DNA of 64,000 bases from Oxalicibacterium solurbis (GCF_014635845.1 NZ_BMDP01000002.1:825717-889716); one strand, 5' to 3'. Numbered from the stretch's first letter, positions 7,854-18,249 are shown. Notes: generated by a model not told the origin, from the sequence alone. Made by a program: numbers and translations.

Positions 7854-9668
7854 ATGCGGTTACAAGGCAAATCCTCCAATGTAGTTGGAAGCGGGCGGTT
7901 GAATGATCTCCTGCTTTCGCTACATCCTCTTTCTTTCGTCGCAGTCGCACGCCTGCCAGCCATTTTTGTGCTGCTGGCCGTTCTGTCATTTCCTCTCATC
8001 CCAGCGTGGGCTCAAACAACAGGGATTGCTCCCGCCCAAAGAGCAGAAGAAGGATTGCGTCGACAGGAAGAGCGTTTGCGTGAACAACTGCAGCAGCAAG
8101 TCCCGAAGCAGGATCTGTTGCGTCCGGAACCGGCAGAATCCGCGGTAACGGAATTGCCCCACGAGACTCCTTGCTTCGTCATCGAAGAATTCCGTTTTGA
8201 AGGTGATGGCGTACAGCGATTCGCCTGGTTGAAGAATGTGGTACTTCCTTATCGTGGGCAATGTATCGGCCTCGAAGGGATACGCAGGATTGCAGCATTG
8301 CTGGATGCCAAGCTGATCGAGTGGGGCTATGCGACGACGAAGACCAGCCTGCCTGCGCAGAATATGAGCGGCGGTACGCTACTGTTTCATGTACATGTCG
8401 GCAGGGTGTCGGCAGTGCGTTTCGTCGAAGCTGGCAGCGATCTGCCGGACAAGGCCTGGGGCACGTGGCGCAATGCATATCCAGTATCCGAAGGCGATGT
8501 ACTGAACATCCGCGATCTGGAGCAGGGAACAGAGCAGATGCAACGCCTGCCGAGCCAAGCAGTACGCAACAGGATCGAGCCAGGGGAGCAAGCCGATACT
8601 AGCGTCGTTGTCATCGAAAGACAGGCCGGCAGCCTTGCGGATCGGATGCGCGGCGGCCTTACGCTGGACAATTCAGGCACCGAGCCATTGGGCAAGAAGC
8701 AGTTCTCCGGCTATCTATCCCTGGATAATCCGCTTGGCCTGAACGACATCCTCAGTCTTAACGTCAGCAGCAATACGGAGAATCTGAACTCCGAACATCG
8801 CAGCCAAAGCGCTTCCATCGGTTATAGCATTCCTTTCGGATACAGCACGCTGTCTTATAACCGTTCCAAGAATCGTTATGCCCAGATCGTGCAAGGTACG
8901 ACAGCGCATTTTCTTTCCAGTGGCTCCAGTAGTTCGGATCAGTTCAGGCTGGATCACATCCTTCTGCGCAATGCCTCTTCCAAATTCGGCGTCTATGCAG
9001 CCGTCTCGACACGGCGTGCCCGGAGCTTTCTGGACGATGTCGAACTGCTGGTTCAGAAGCGGCGTACCACCAATTTCGAAACAGGCATCAACTACAAAAA
9101 GCTGATCGGCGATGCAGCTATTTATCTGGAAGCGGGCTATCGGCGCGGGATGGGATGGAAGGATGCACAGGAAGATTTCAGCGATAGTCCAGATGGTCTG
9201 ACGCTACGTCCGAAATTATGGTTGTTCTCAGCCAGCATTACCAAGCCCTTTGCCATTGCGGAGCAACCGTTTCAATACAGCCTTTCCATCAACGGCCAGC
9301 ACACGAAGGATGTGACGACCTCGAACGATCAATTCTCGATCGGTAATCGTTACAGCGTACGTGGTTTCGATGGCGAGAGCATCTTGCTGGCCGAAAGCGG
9401 CTATTCGTTGCGCAACGAAGTGGCCACCTCGTTCCAATTGGCTGAAAGCGTGAGTATGCAGGCGTATGCCGGTATCGATCTCGGCCGCGTATGGGGTGCC
9501 AGCGCCGAGCTGTTGATTGGCACCAAGCTTGCCGGCGCCGTACTTGGCCTGCGCGGTCAATGGAAGGGATTGCAGTGGGACATAGGAGTTGGCACGCCGC
9601 TCTACAAGCCGGAAGGTTTTACGACACGCAATACAAATCCGTACCTGACGGTGACATACGGTTTCTAA
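7854..9668 (+). CDS. TpsB outer-membrane transporter (ShlB/FhaC/HecB family)
   Basis: The 604-residue protein has a signal peptide with a long N-region (cleavage likely after AWA, residue ~53), a Gln/Glu-rich helix (H1-like plug, ~58-95), two POTRA-like domains (~105-260) and a 16-strand barrel. It carries the family motif YSVRGFDGE in the barrel and ends in Phe. It recognises the TPS domain of its partner and exports it. The partner exoprotein gene begins 58 bp downstream. The ATG at 7854 has only a weak SD sequence, so a slightly later start is possible. Confidence 0.93.
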   Translation: MRLQGKSSNVVGSGRLNDLLLSLHPLSFVAVARLPAIFVLLAVLSFPLIPAWAQTTGIAPAQRAEEGLRRQEERLREQLQQQVPKQDLLRPEPAESAVTELPHETPCFVIEEFRFEGDGVQRFAWLKNVVLPYRGQCIGLEGIRRIAALLDAKLIEWGYATTKTSLPAQNMSGGTLLFHVHVGRVSAVRFVEAGSDLPDKAWGTWRNAYPVSEGDVLNIRDLEQGTEQMQRLPSQAVRNRIEPGEQADTSVVVIERQAGSLADRMRGGLTLDNSGTEPLGKKQFSGYLSLDNPLGLNDILSLNVSSNTENLNSEHRSQSASIGYSIPFGYSTLSYNRSKNRYAQIVQGTTAHFLSSGSSSSDQFRLDHILLRNASSKFGVYAAVSTRRARSFLDDVELLVQKRRTTNFETGINYKKLIGDAAIYLEAGYRRGMGWKDAQEDFSDSPDGLTLRPKLWLFSASITKPFAIAEQPFQYSLSINGQHTKDVTTSNDQFSIGNRYSVRGFDGESILLAESGYSLRNEVATSFQLAESVSMQAYAGIDLGRVWGASAELLIGTKLAGAVLGLRGQWKGLQWDIGVGTPLYKPEGFTTRNTNPYLTVTYGF

Positions 9669-9726
9669 AAGACAGTGAAAACAACTGAACAACAGTTGGA
9701 TATTGGCAGGACAAGGGGAGTTAACG

Positions 9727-12700
9727 ATGAAGAAGCAATCCAATCTCGATATCGATTCGATGGAATCGAACGTAGTATGTGCCACACGCCGTCCATGGGT
9801 GTCTCTGGTTGCCAAAGCCGTCACTTTTCTTTACCTCGCCCAAATCATCGGACCGGTCGCCTCAGCCTTTGCGCAGGTCGTCGCGTACAAGAATGCGCCG
9901 GCTGGTCGCCGGCCCATCATGGATGCGGCCAACAACGGCGTTCCTATCGTCAATATCGCACCGCCTTCCGCCGGAGGGGTGAGCCGTAACCAATATCAGG
10001 ATTTCAATGTCGCGCCGAAAGGCTTGATTCTCAATAACAGCAGAAACAACAGCAAGACACAGCTTGGCGGCTGGGTTGCCGGCAATCCCCAGATGGGAGC
10101 AACGCCGGCACGCGTCATTCTCAATGAAGTGGTGTCAGGGAATCCGTCCCGGTTGAGAGGAACGATTGAGGTCGCCGGTCAGAAGGCCGCCATCGTCGTC
10201 GCCAATCCCAATGGCGTGAGCTGCGACGGTTGCGGTTTTCTGAATACGGATCGCGCCACGCTGGCAGCCGGCGCGCCGCGATTCGGGAGCAATGGCGCAC
10301 TGACTGGCTTCAACGTCGGTCAGGGGCAATTGAATATCGGTACGCAAGGGCTGAATGCGGCCAATATCGAACAACTTGACCTCATCGCCCGCGGCATCGT
10401 CATCGAAGGCGAGATCTGGAGCAGGAATCTCAATGTGATCGCGGGCAGGAACGAGGTGCTTTACGGCACCCTGCAGGCAATTGCAAAGAATGGCAGCGAC
10501 TCTGCGCCAGAATTCGCAATCGATATCAAGGAACTGGGGGGCATGTATGCCAACCAGATTTATATGGTTGCCACCGAGCAGGGACTTGGTGTCAACAGTA
10601 CCGGCCGCATCGCGGCGTTACAGGGAAATCTGACTCTTGCCACCAATGGCGATCTGGCGTTGACGGACGGTTACGCAAAGCAGAATCTGCAGCTTGCCGC
10701 AAGCGGAAATATTGTATTGAAGGATAAGGCCATTGGCGACAGCGCGGTACGTATCGCCTCCCTTGGGAATCTCGACAATCTCGGCATCGTTTTCAGCGGC
10801 GGAGATATCGAAATGAAGGCAGCCGCAATCAATGACAACAAGGGCAAGCTTATGGCTGCCGGCGATCTTTCGATGCATGCTCATGCCATTTCTCTCAATG
10901 AGACGACGCTCACTGCGGACGGCAATGCAATGCTTTCAGCATCGACGGATGACGTTCAAGCAGACAAGTCAACGCTTTATGCAGGCGGCAATCTGGGCAT
11001 TGCTGCAGCAGAGCGGATCGTCAATGCCGACGGTGTATGGCAGGCAAGAGGCAATGTATCGCTGCAGACTAAAAGTATCGACAATCGTGCGAGCAGCATC
11101 CTTGCCAATCAAGCTTTGAACATGACTACGTCGAGCGATGGCCTGCTCGACAATCAGGCTGGAACGCTGGTCGGCAATGTAGCGGTTGCGTTGAACGGAA
11201 GTGAAATCCGTAATGCACAGGGAACGATCGCGACAGATGGAATCTTGTACATCGATACGAAGAATGCGCAATTGGACAACACGGATGGGAACATTCAGGC
11301 AGGTGCAGATGCGACGGTCTCTGTCGCAGCATTGGATAACACCAACGGCACGCTTGCCTCTTCCGGGAATATGGCGCTCGACATTGACGGCGATTACATC
11401 AACAAAGGAATTCTGTCGTCAGAAAAGGATTTCACCGTTAGCGCGAAGAATATAACCAACAACGGAACTTTGAATGCCAGCCAAAAAATGGTTGTCAATA
11501 CGGGCGATTTGCTGAACGAGGGGGAAATCAGCGCTGGCAACGAAACGACGCTGAACCTTGCGGGAGCGTTGACGAATACTGCTACCGGTTTGATAGATGG
11601 CTCTGCAACGACGATCGACGCGAATACGGTCGACAACACCGGACGCGTCTACGGTGATTTACTAAAGATACAGGCGGATACGCTCAACAATAGCGATACA
11701 GGAGTGATCGCTGCCCGTGAAAACCTGCTGGTGGGTGCACGGAACATCGGCAATACGAATGGAGGGCTGATCTACAGCCTTGGTGATATTGCGATGGCGG
11801 GCGGATTTTCCGATGAGAACGCTGCTACGGGAGAAATCGAAACCCTGCTCAATGCTTCTTCAAAGATAGAGGCGGCGGGAAACATAGACATTGCAGCGAA
11901 GGATTTGATCAACCGAAACGATGAATTGGTAACCCGGACGGTGACGAGTAGTGTCGCTATCAACAAAACGCAGATTCAGCGTCATGAAAGCAGCGATTTA
12001 ACGAAATACAATCCGGCACAGCTCGGCTGGTCTTCGAAATTGGGCAGAGGAATGGGAGCTTATGTATTGCCAAGCGCCGCTTACCCATTTGCTACTTATG
12101 GCACTGAGCCAAAGGATGAGGCGTACACCAGAAGATGTCGTGATGGTGATTGCGAATACACATATAGATACACAAACTCTGATCCGATATGGGCGCTTTT
12201 CGGAGTAACGCCAGGGCAGTTCGCGTTATTAAATAACAAAATTCTGGCTTTCAATGCAAATCTAACTGCACGTTCATTCGACGACTGGCGTGAATACAAG
12301 TGGACGCGAAAAGACATTACCGATACGGTTGTCGACTCTACGCGCCCAGCAGAAATTCTGGCCGGAAATGGATTGACCATTGACGCCAGCAACTCCGTAT
12401 TGAATGACAACAGCAGTATGGTAGCTGGTGGAACGATCAATATTGTCGGAGCGAATGTCGAGAATCGCGGTACGCAAGGAACGCGAACGGAAAGGGATGT
12501 CGGGCGTCTCAGAATTCGTTATGTAACCCGTACCACGAACGATCCGGAATTGGATTGGTATGACCAGGGAGCGGTTACCGGCGCTCCTGTGGTTACTACA
12601 ACGACGTTGCAAGCGTATACCTATAAGCAGAATGCATCGACGCCTGTGGCATCAAGGGATCTGACATCCAATGCCGGCTCGACGCCAGTGGCGCCGCTTC

Positions 12701-15700
12701 CGGAGGACGCGATTGATCAGTTGTCCGGTCAGACGCAATACCGCGAATGGACGATTCCGAACAGCAGCATCCTTACCGCCAAGACTGCACCGGATGCAAA
12801 GTATTTGGTTGAAAGTGACCCCCGTTTCACCATCAAGAATAATTTCCTGTCGAGCGATTACTACCGCGAGAAATTGATCGCAAGTCCGGAGTTGCAGTTA
12901 AAGCGTTACGGCGATGGCTTCGTTGAACAGCAATTGATCAACGATCAAATACTTGCGCTAACAGGTAAGCGTTATCTCAGTGGTTATACAGACACGGAGA
13001 GCGAATATAAAAGCCTGATGGATGCGGGTATCGCATTTGTGCAGCAATATCAGATCAGCCCCGGCGTAGTGTTGTCGGCAGAGCAAATGGCCTTGCTGAC
13101 GACGGATATCGTGATGCTGATCAAACAGCCTGTCACATTGGCGGACGGTAGCGTGCAGGAAGTCTTGGTGCCGCAAGTTTACTTGCGTCGTCCGCAGGAA
13201 GGCGATCTTTTACCTAGCGGTGGATTGATCGCCGGATCGGATGTCACGATCAAATCTGCACACGATATCGTCAACAGTGGCCAGATTTCCGCCGATAACG
13301 AAACCACACTTGTGGCAGGCAATGATTTGACCAACCGCGACGGACGTATCAGCGGCCAGGATGTATATGCTCGTGCCAATAATGACTTCAAGAATATTTC
13401 CGGAACGATTATTGGAACTGGCGAAGACAGTCAGGTCGCCCTGTCCGCAGGCCGCGACATCGTTCTGGAAACACGCACAATCGCCGGAGAAACGAAAAGA
13501 ACGGCCACGACGATCGCTTCCAAACGTGTCAATGTGGATCGTATTGCGACGGTACAAGGCGGCGACGTCACACTCGATGCCGGTCGAGACATGATCGGCA
13601 AGGCAAGTGCCGTACTCGCCGACAAGGATCTTGCAGTGGTTGCCGGCCGTGACATCAAGGTCAATGCGCTCGAAACCAGTTATGCCATCAATGATCAACG
13701 CGGCGGCCGTGTCACGAAAGGGCGTAGCGCCTATCACAAGGAAGAAAGCGTTACCAATGAATTGGCAATTTTTGGTGCGGGTAACAGCGTTGTTCTGGCA
13801 GCAGGAACTGCAGGCAAGGGCGATATTGCGCTCATTGGCGTGAATGCGGCGGCGGGTGACAGCATTGTCATGCAGGGAACCAATGTCGCGATCCAGGCAG
13901 TCAAGGATTCACAGCTTGACGATATCCAGAACGTGAGCAAGAACCGTTATGCACGATATATGCGTTCCGACGAAAAACTTTCGGGCGGCGTCATTTCCGC
14001 AGGAAATGATCTGATTGTCCGCGCTACAGGTGAGGCGGGAGCCGCCGATGAAAATGGCATAGTCAAGCCGATCGCCGGCACGGGTAACGTCAAATTATCG
14101 GGCGCTTACCTGCAATCCCAGAATGGGCAAGTCGGAGTGGTCGCCAACAACAATGTGGAAATCGGCGCAATCAAGACCGAACACGCTACCGCGTATGAGT
14201 ATTACAAGAAATCGAAAAGCATGTTCAGTACCAAGGTGGTCACGATCTCGGATCTGGCGACTAGGGAACAGGTTGAAGGCAGCGTCGTCAGCGGAAAATC
14301 GGTTGCTGTTCAGGCAGGAAACTTGATCGACATGACCGGCGACGTGCTGGTCAAGGCCAGCCAGATCGTGGCAGACAACGATCTGCAAATCACCGCAGGC
14401 AGGAATCTCACCATCGGGGCGGATCAGCAGCAATCCAAATCGTACTATTTCTACGAGAAGAAAAAATCCGGCATGTTTTCTGGCGGCGGCTTCGGTGTAA
14501 CCATAGGTAGCCAGAAGCTCACGCAGAAACAATGGGTAACGAAAGAGACCAATGTCGGCTCTACGGTAGGCAGCGTTGGCGGTAACGTTGATCTCTCGGC
14601 CGGCAAGCAATATACGCAGACGGCCAGTCAGGTCAGTTCTCCAGATGGGGATGTCAATATCATTGCACAGAAGGTCGATATTAATGCCGTAGCTGATTCA
14701 CAGCTGGCTCGCAGCGAACAACGCTTCAAGCAAAGCGGCCTGACGGTTGCCATCAGCAGCCCGGTAATCAGTGCAATTCAAACCGTGCAACAGATGGCGC
14801 AGGCAGCCGGGCAAACCTCTGATGGCAGAATGCAGGCGCTTGCCGGCGCTACTTCGGCCTTGGCAATCAATGATGCCTATGGCGCAATACAACGCGGGCA
14901 AGGTGTTGATGTTGGCGACAAGACGAATCAAATCATTACCAGTAGGGATGCAAATGGAAATGTAACCGGTAGTCGTGATGCCAATGCTGCGGACAAGGTA
15001 GGAGGCATAAACGTCAGCATCAGCTATGGTTCTTCCAAGAGCGAAAGCAAGTCGACGCAAGCCAGCAGCACGGCTGTCGGCTCCGCGATTGCCGCAGGCG
15101 GCGACGTGACGATTGTGGCCGCTGGTGCGGGTAAGGATTCCGATATCACTGTTCACGGTTCCAACATCACAGCCGGGAACAATCTGGCGATGCTGGCGGA
15201 GGATGAAATCAAGTTGATCGCCGCCCGGAACACGGCGGAACAGCATAGTAGCAACAAAAGCAGTAGCGGAAGCCTGGGCGTCAGCATTGGTACTAGTGGT
15301 TTCGGTGTAACGGCATCTGCCAGTTCTGGTCGTGGCAAGGCGGATGGCAGTGATGTTGGCTGGACCAATACGCACGTAACGGCCGGGGATCAGGTTGCCA
15401 TGCAGTCTGGCGGCAATACGACCATCAAGGGTGCGGCCGTCAGCGGAAATCAGGTCATCGCCAACGTGGGGGGCGACCTGAATATCGAGAGCCTGCAAGA
15501 CACCAGCCAATACGACAGCAAACAGAAGAACATCGGCGGCAGCATCACGGTGGGCGCAAGCGTCTCCGGCAGCATCAGCTACAGCAAGAGCAACGTCAAT
15601 AGCGATTACGCCAGCGTGACAGAGCAGAGCGGCATCAAGGCGGGTGATGATGGCTTCCAGGTCAATGTCGATGGCAATACCGATTTGAAAGGTGCGGTGA

Positions 15701-17253
15701 TCGCTAGTACCGACAAAGCCGTGGAAGATGGCAAGAACAGTCTCGTGACCGCCAGTCTGACGATGAGCGACATCCAAAACAAGGCCGAATACGAAGGCGA
15801 GAGCATGGGTCTCAACCTCGGTAGTAGCGTCAGCCTCGATGGCAAGCTCGCGCCGAGCGGTACCAGCCTCGGTTATGGCAGCGATAGCGATAATGCAAGC
15901 AGCGTCACGCAAAGCGGCGTTTCCGGCATTGCGGGTAATAAGGATGTTCGGACAGGCGACAAGGAAACCGGCATCCAGAAGATTTTCGATGCCGAACGAG
16001 TGCAACACGAGATAGATGCACAGATGAAGATCACGCAGGCATTCGGACGCGAAGCGCCAAAGGCAGCGGCAAACTTTGCAGCGAGCCAAATGCAAGGCCT
16101 GAAAGATCAGGCCATGGCAGCAGTGCAAGCAGGTGATGAGAGCAAAGCGGCACAATTACTCGCCGAAGTAGGGAAATGGGATGAAGGCGGCGCCTATCGC
16201 ATTGCATTGCATACCGCTCTGGGTGGTTTTGCTGGAGGTGTCGATGGTGCATTGGGAGCAAGTGCGGCGGCAAGTGCGGCGCCGCTTTTAAATCAACTGC
16301 AGGATGGCGTCTTGACAGCGTTGAAGGATGCTGGAATTGGTGAAACGGTTGCCAAGGCCGCTGCGCAATTGATTGCACAAGGAACGGCAGCAAGTGTGGG
16401 GGCTGTAGTTAGTGGCGGGAATGTGGCTGGTGCGGGAATGGCGTTCAATACCGATACCAATAATAGACAACTGCATCCTGAAGAAAAAACACTTGCGCAA
16501 AAGCTGGCGAAGCTAAGTGGAGGAAAATACACGGCAGAACAAATTGAAGAGCAAATGCGGAGTATGGATGTTGTTATTAATGGAGAGGTTGAACCAGGTA
16601 TCGTTGACGTAGTTTTGGACGGAAAGCCCTTGGATGAAGGTAGTACATGGGTTCCCGGTGGCGGTACGGTTGTTGTTCAATCTTTGGCGGATATGAATCC
16701 GGAGTTGCGCGCATTCATTGTGCAAAATACTACCGGTGAAGGTATACCTGGCACGATCACTTATGCAGGTCCTTTTGATGCGCCGTCTGTACCTAAGGTT
16801 ATCAATACCCCACCTATTCAAACAGCGGCATGCCCTTATGGTGCGTTTGATTGTGCGGCGGGTATCCCGGTAGATAATTTGGTGCAACGTCGAAATAACG
16901 CTGCAGATTTTGCTAGCTGGCTTTCGACACAATCAGGGCGTTTTTCTTCATTGTCGACAGCATATGGCGCTTATTTATCGATGAATCCTAATCCAGTTTC
17001 TCAGGCCGGGGCGGCAACACAGTATGGAATGGCAGGTATAGCGGAGATAGTCGAATTTAGTGCTGGAGCTTTGGAGCAATTTTTGAGGCCAAACATAGGG
17101 GCAACTACAGTGAATTCATTGACTGATTTGGCGGCAAAGCCAATGATGGATCGCTATCCTTTAGGGGCTCCGTTTACGAATGAAGTACTGGAGATGTGGA
17201 AAAATTCTTCTACAGCTCAAGAGATGCAAAACAAAATTAATGGGAAAGAATAA
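9727..17253 (+). CDS. CdiA/filamentous haemagglutinin-like TpsA exoprotein with C-terminal toxin module
   Basis: The product is 2508 residues long. It has an extended signal peptide (cleavage near AFA, ~residue 49) and a TPS secretion domain (~50-290) with NPNGVSCDGCGFLNTDRA. Long beta-helical repeats follow to ~1980. The pre-toxin region (~2080-2245) ends in NNRQLHP (residues 2245-2251), equivalent to the VENN/ELYN boundary of other CdiA proteins. The last ~257 residues after this point drop to roughly 45-50% GC and are likely the exchangeable CT: an entry-like part (KYTAEQIEEQ) and a final ~130-residue domain with an Ala-rich, weakly hydrophobic segment. I do not recognise the toxin fold. 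The start is set by AGGGGAG eight bases before the ATG. It is co-transcribed with tpsB and a small downstream gene. Confidence 0.92.
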   Translation: MKKQSNLDIDSMESNVVCATRRPWVSLVAKAVTFLYLAQIIGPVASAFAQVVAYKNAPAGRRPIMDAANNGVPIVNIAPPSAGGVSRNQYQDFNVAPKGLILNNSRNNSKTQLGGWVAGNPQMGATPARVILNEVVSGNPSRLRGTIEVAGQKAAIVVANPNGVSCDGCGFLNTDRATLAAGAPRFGSNGALTGFNVGQGQLNIGTQGLNAANIEQLDLIARGIVIEGEIWSRNLNVIAGRNEVLYGTLQAIAKNGSDSAPEFAIDIKELGGMYANQIYMVATEQGLGVNSTGRIAALQGNLTLATNGDLALTDGYAKQNLQLAASGNIVLKDKAIGDSAVRIASLGNLDNLGIVFSGGDIEMKAAAINDNKGKLMAAGDLSMHAHAISLNETTLTADGNAMLSASTDDVQADKSTLYAGGNLGIAAAERIVNADGVWQARGNVSLQTKSIDNRASSILANQALNMTTSSDGLLDNQAGTLVGNVAVALNGSEIRNAQGTIATDGILYIDTKNAQLDNTDGNIQAGADATVSVAALDNTNGTLASSGNMALDIDGDYINKGILSSEKDFTVSAKNITNNGTLNASQKMVVNTGDLLNEGEISAGNETTLNLAGALTNTATGLIDGSATTIDANTVDNTGRVYGDLLKIQADTLNNSDTGVIAARENLLVGARNIGNTNGGLIYSLGDIAMAGGFSDENAATGEIETLLNASSKIEAAGNIDIAAKDLINRNDELVTRTVTSSVAINKTQIQRHESSDLTKYNPAQLGWSSKLGRGMGAYVLPSAAYPFATYGTEPKDEAYTRRCRDGDCEYTYRYTNSDPIWALFGVTPGQFALLNNKILAFNANLTARSFDDWREYKWTRKDITDTVVDSTRPAEILAGNGLTIDASNSVLNDNSSMVAGGTINIVGANVENRGTQGTRTERDVGRLRIRYVTRTTNDPELDWYDQGAVTGAPVVTTTTLQAYTYKQNASTPVASRDLTSNAGSTPVAPLPEDAIDQLSGQTQYREWTIPNSSILTAKTAPDAKYLVESDPRFTIKNNFLSSDYYREKLIASPELQLKRYGDGFVEQQLINDQILALTGKRYLSGYTDTESEYKSLMDAGIAFVQQYQISPGVVLSAEQMALLTTDIVMLIKQPVTLADGSVQEVLVPQVYLRRPQEGDLLPSGGLIAGSDVTIKSAHDIVNSGQISADNETTLVAGNDLTNRDGRISGQDVYARANNDFKNISGTIIGTGEDSQVALSAGRDIVLETRTIAGETKRTATTIASKRVNVDRIATVQGGDVTLDAGRDMIGKASAVLADKDLAVVAGRDIKVNALETSYAINDQRGGRVTKGRSAYHKEESVTNELAIFGAGNSVVLAAGTAGKGDIALIGVNAAAGDSIVMQGTNVAIQAVKDSQLDDIQNVSKNRYARYMRSDEKLSGGVISAGNDLIVRATGEAGAADENGIVKPIAGTGNVKLSGAYLQSQNGQVGVVANNNVEIGAIKTEHATAYEYYKKSKSMFSTKVVTISDLATREQVEGSVVSGKSVAVQAGNLIDMTGDVLVKASQIVADNDLQITAGRNLTIGADQQQSKSYYFYEKKKSGMFSGGGFGVTIGSQKLTQKQWVTKETNVGSTVGSVGGNVDLSAGKQYTQTASQVSSPDGDVNIIAQKVDINAVADSQLARSEQRFKQSGLTVAISSPVISAIQTVQQMAQAAGQTSDGRMQALAGATSALAINDAYGAIQRGQGVDVGDKTNQIITSRDANGNVTGSRDANAADKVGGINVSISYGSSKSESKSTQASSTAVGSAIAAGGDVTIVAAGAGKDSDITVHGSNITAGNNLAMLAEDEIKLIAARNTAEQHSSNKSSSGSLGVSIGTSGFGVTASASSGRGKADGSDVGWTNTHVTAGDQVAMQSGGNTTIKGAAVSGNQVIANVGGDLNIESLQDTSQYDSKQKNIGGSITVGASVSGSISYSKSNVNSDYASVTEQSGIKAGDDGFQVNVDGNTDLKGAVIASTDKAVEDGKNSLVTASLTMSDIQNKAEYEGESMGLNLGSSVSLDGKLAPSGTSLGYGSDSDNASSVTQSGVSGIAGNKDVRTGDKETGIQKIFDAERVQHEIDAQMKITQAFGREAPKAAANFAASQMQGLKDQAMAAVQAGDESKAAQLLAEVGKWDEGGAYRIALHTALGGFAGGVDGALGASAAASAAPLLNQLQDGVLTALKDAGIGETVAKAAAQLIAQGTAASVGAVVSGGNVAGAGMAFNTDTNNRQLHPEEKTLAQKLAKLSGGKYTAEQIEEQMRSMDVVINGEVEPGIVDVVLDGKPLDEGSTWVPGGGTVVVQSLADMNPELRAFIVQNTTGEGIPGTITYAGPFDAPSVPKVINTPPIQTAACPYGAFDCAAGIPVDNLVQRRNNAADFASWLSTQSGRFSSLSTAYGAYLSMNPNPVSQAGAATQYGMAGIAEIVEFSAGALEQFLRPNIGATTVNSLTDLAAKPMMDRYPLGAPFTNEVLEMWKNSSTAQEMQNKINGKE

Positions 17254-17255
17254 GA

Positions 17256-17513
17256 ATGAAGGATTTTTTTATTAGAGATGGAAATTTAAAAGAGTGGATA
17301 AGAATCTTTCTTGTTATTGCAGGGGTTGGATGCGCAATAGTGGGAATATCAATAGGAATTACATCTATTGGAGGCTGTTTCTTTCTTTTTGTAGGATTTT
17401 TTTTGGCGGCAGTTGGTGGATATGCGGCTCAGGCTCATATGTTGAAAATTAAACCATTCGATAACGAATATGAAAATGCCAGAAAAAGTTATGAAGAGGA
17501 AAAACAGGAATGA
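17256..17513 (+). CDS. candidate CdiI-type immunity protein, small membrane protein
   Basis: The 85-residue protein has two hydrophobic helices (about residues 12-34 and 37-57) and a charged C-terminal tail rich in Lys and Glu. It starts two bases after the stop of the CdiA-like gene and is about 35% GC by my count, far below its surroundings. Position, size and composition are those of an immunity gene that travels with a CdiA C-terminus. A membrane-embedded immunity protein is known for CDI toxins that act at the inner membrane, so a membrane-targeting toxin is inferred. No sequence family is recognised. Confidence 0.7.
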   Translation: MKDFFIRDGNLKEWIRIFLVIAGVGCAIVGISIGITSIGGCFFLFVGFFLAAVGGYAAQAHMLKIKPFDNEYENARKSYEEEKQE

Positions 17514-17609
17514 AGAAGATTCTGGCCATTTGGCTGAATAATTTTTGTCCTTAAAAACAAACAAGATGCCCTGGCTGATTATGATTATTGGGCAGGTAAA
17601 AATTCTCAA
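17514..17609 (+). pseudogene. possible remnant of a displaced CDI toxin/immunity module
   Basis: This 96-bp AT-rich gap keeps one open frame reading ...KNKQDALADYDYWAGKN... (about 17552-17600) without a start codon, running into the convergent reductase gene. Such orphan fragments are known downstream of cdiI genes. The stretch is short and the protein-like look could be chance. Confidence 0.25.
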
Positions 17610-18218
17610 TCAGGTCGCTATCTCGGCATAAGACTGCACTCTCCGCGCCTGCTTCAGTGCACAAGCCCACCATCGCAACTGCGCCAGCATCATCGTCATC
17701 GATTGCTCGGCACGTGCCGGTGACACCAAATTTCCGTTGCGATCGAACTGTTCCCACGCATCGATGAAGGCGACGCTGTTGCGTACCGTCATCGCATGCA
17801 CTTCTGCGAATACCTGCCGTAACTGTTCGACGGCGCGCACGCCGCCGGCCAATCCTCCGTACGAGACGAAACCGACCGGCTTGGCCTGCCAGACGCCGTA
17901 AGCCGAATCGATCAATTGCTTCAGCACGGCCGGATAACCGTGGTTGTATTCCGGTGTGACGATGACGAAGGCTTCGGCTTCATCCAGCCGCCGTTTCAGG
18001 GCCGCCAGCGCAGGGCGGCAGTTTCTTTCCAGATGCGGTGGCAGGTCGAGCAAGGCCGGATCGACGATATCCAGCGCAAAGTCCGCATGCCGGCCGATCT
18101 GGCGTGCTGCCCAGCCAGCGACTGTGTCGCAGAATCTGCCTTCCCGCGTGCTGCCAAGCAGCAGCGCCAGTCGTATGTTTTCTCCAGCTTTAGCATCGTT
18201 TTCCGCCATGTGCTCCAT
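17610..18218 (-). CDS. NADPH-dependent FMN reductase family protein
   Basis: The protein (about 202 residues) has a flavodoxin-like fold with the FMN phosphate loop LLLGSTREGRF near the N-terminus and the family motif TPEYNHGYPAVLKQLID at mid-length. These enzymes reduce flavins, quinones or chromate with NAD(P)H. The open frame reaches 18236, but that codon is TTG and lies only ~7 bases from the predicted transcription start. The ATG at 18218 fits better; 18209 is also possible. It is transcribed divergently from soxR behind a SoxR-type promoter, so it is likely part of the redox-stress response. Confidence 0.88.
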   Translation of the reverse strand: MEHMAENDAKAGENIRLALLLGSTREGRFCDTVAGWAARQIGRHADFALDIVDPALLDLPPHLERNCRPALAALKRRLDEAEAFVIVTPEYNHGYPAVLKQLIDSAYGVWQAKPVGFVSYGGLAGGVRAVEQLRQVFAEVHAMTVRNSVAFIDAWEQFDRNGNLVSPARAEQSMTMMLAQLRWWACALKQARRVQSYAEIAT

Positions 18219-18249
18219 CCATTCCGGTTCTTGCAATTGAACGGCGGCC

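Noticed and set aside
15060..15620. Repetitive Ser/Gly-coding stretches in the exoprotein as a possible CRISPR or tandem array
   Set aside because: Repeats are degenerate at DNA level and in frame; they are protein repeats, not spaced identical units.
14698..16155. 485-codon open frame antisense to the CdiA-like gene
   Set aside because: It arises from the repetitive codon pattern of the exoprotein repeats, with no SD sequence and no recognisable fold.
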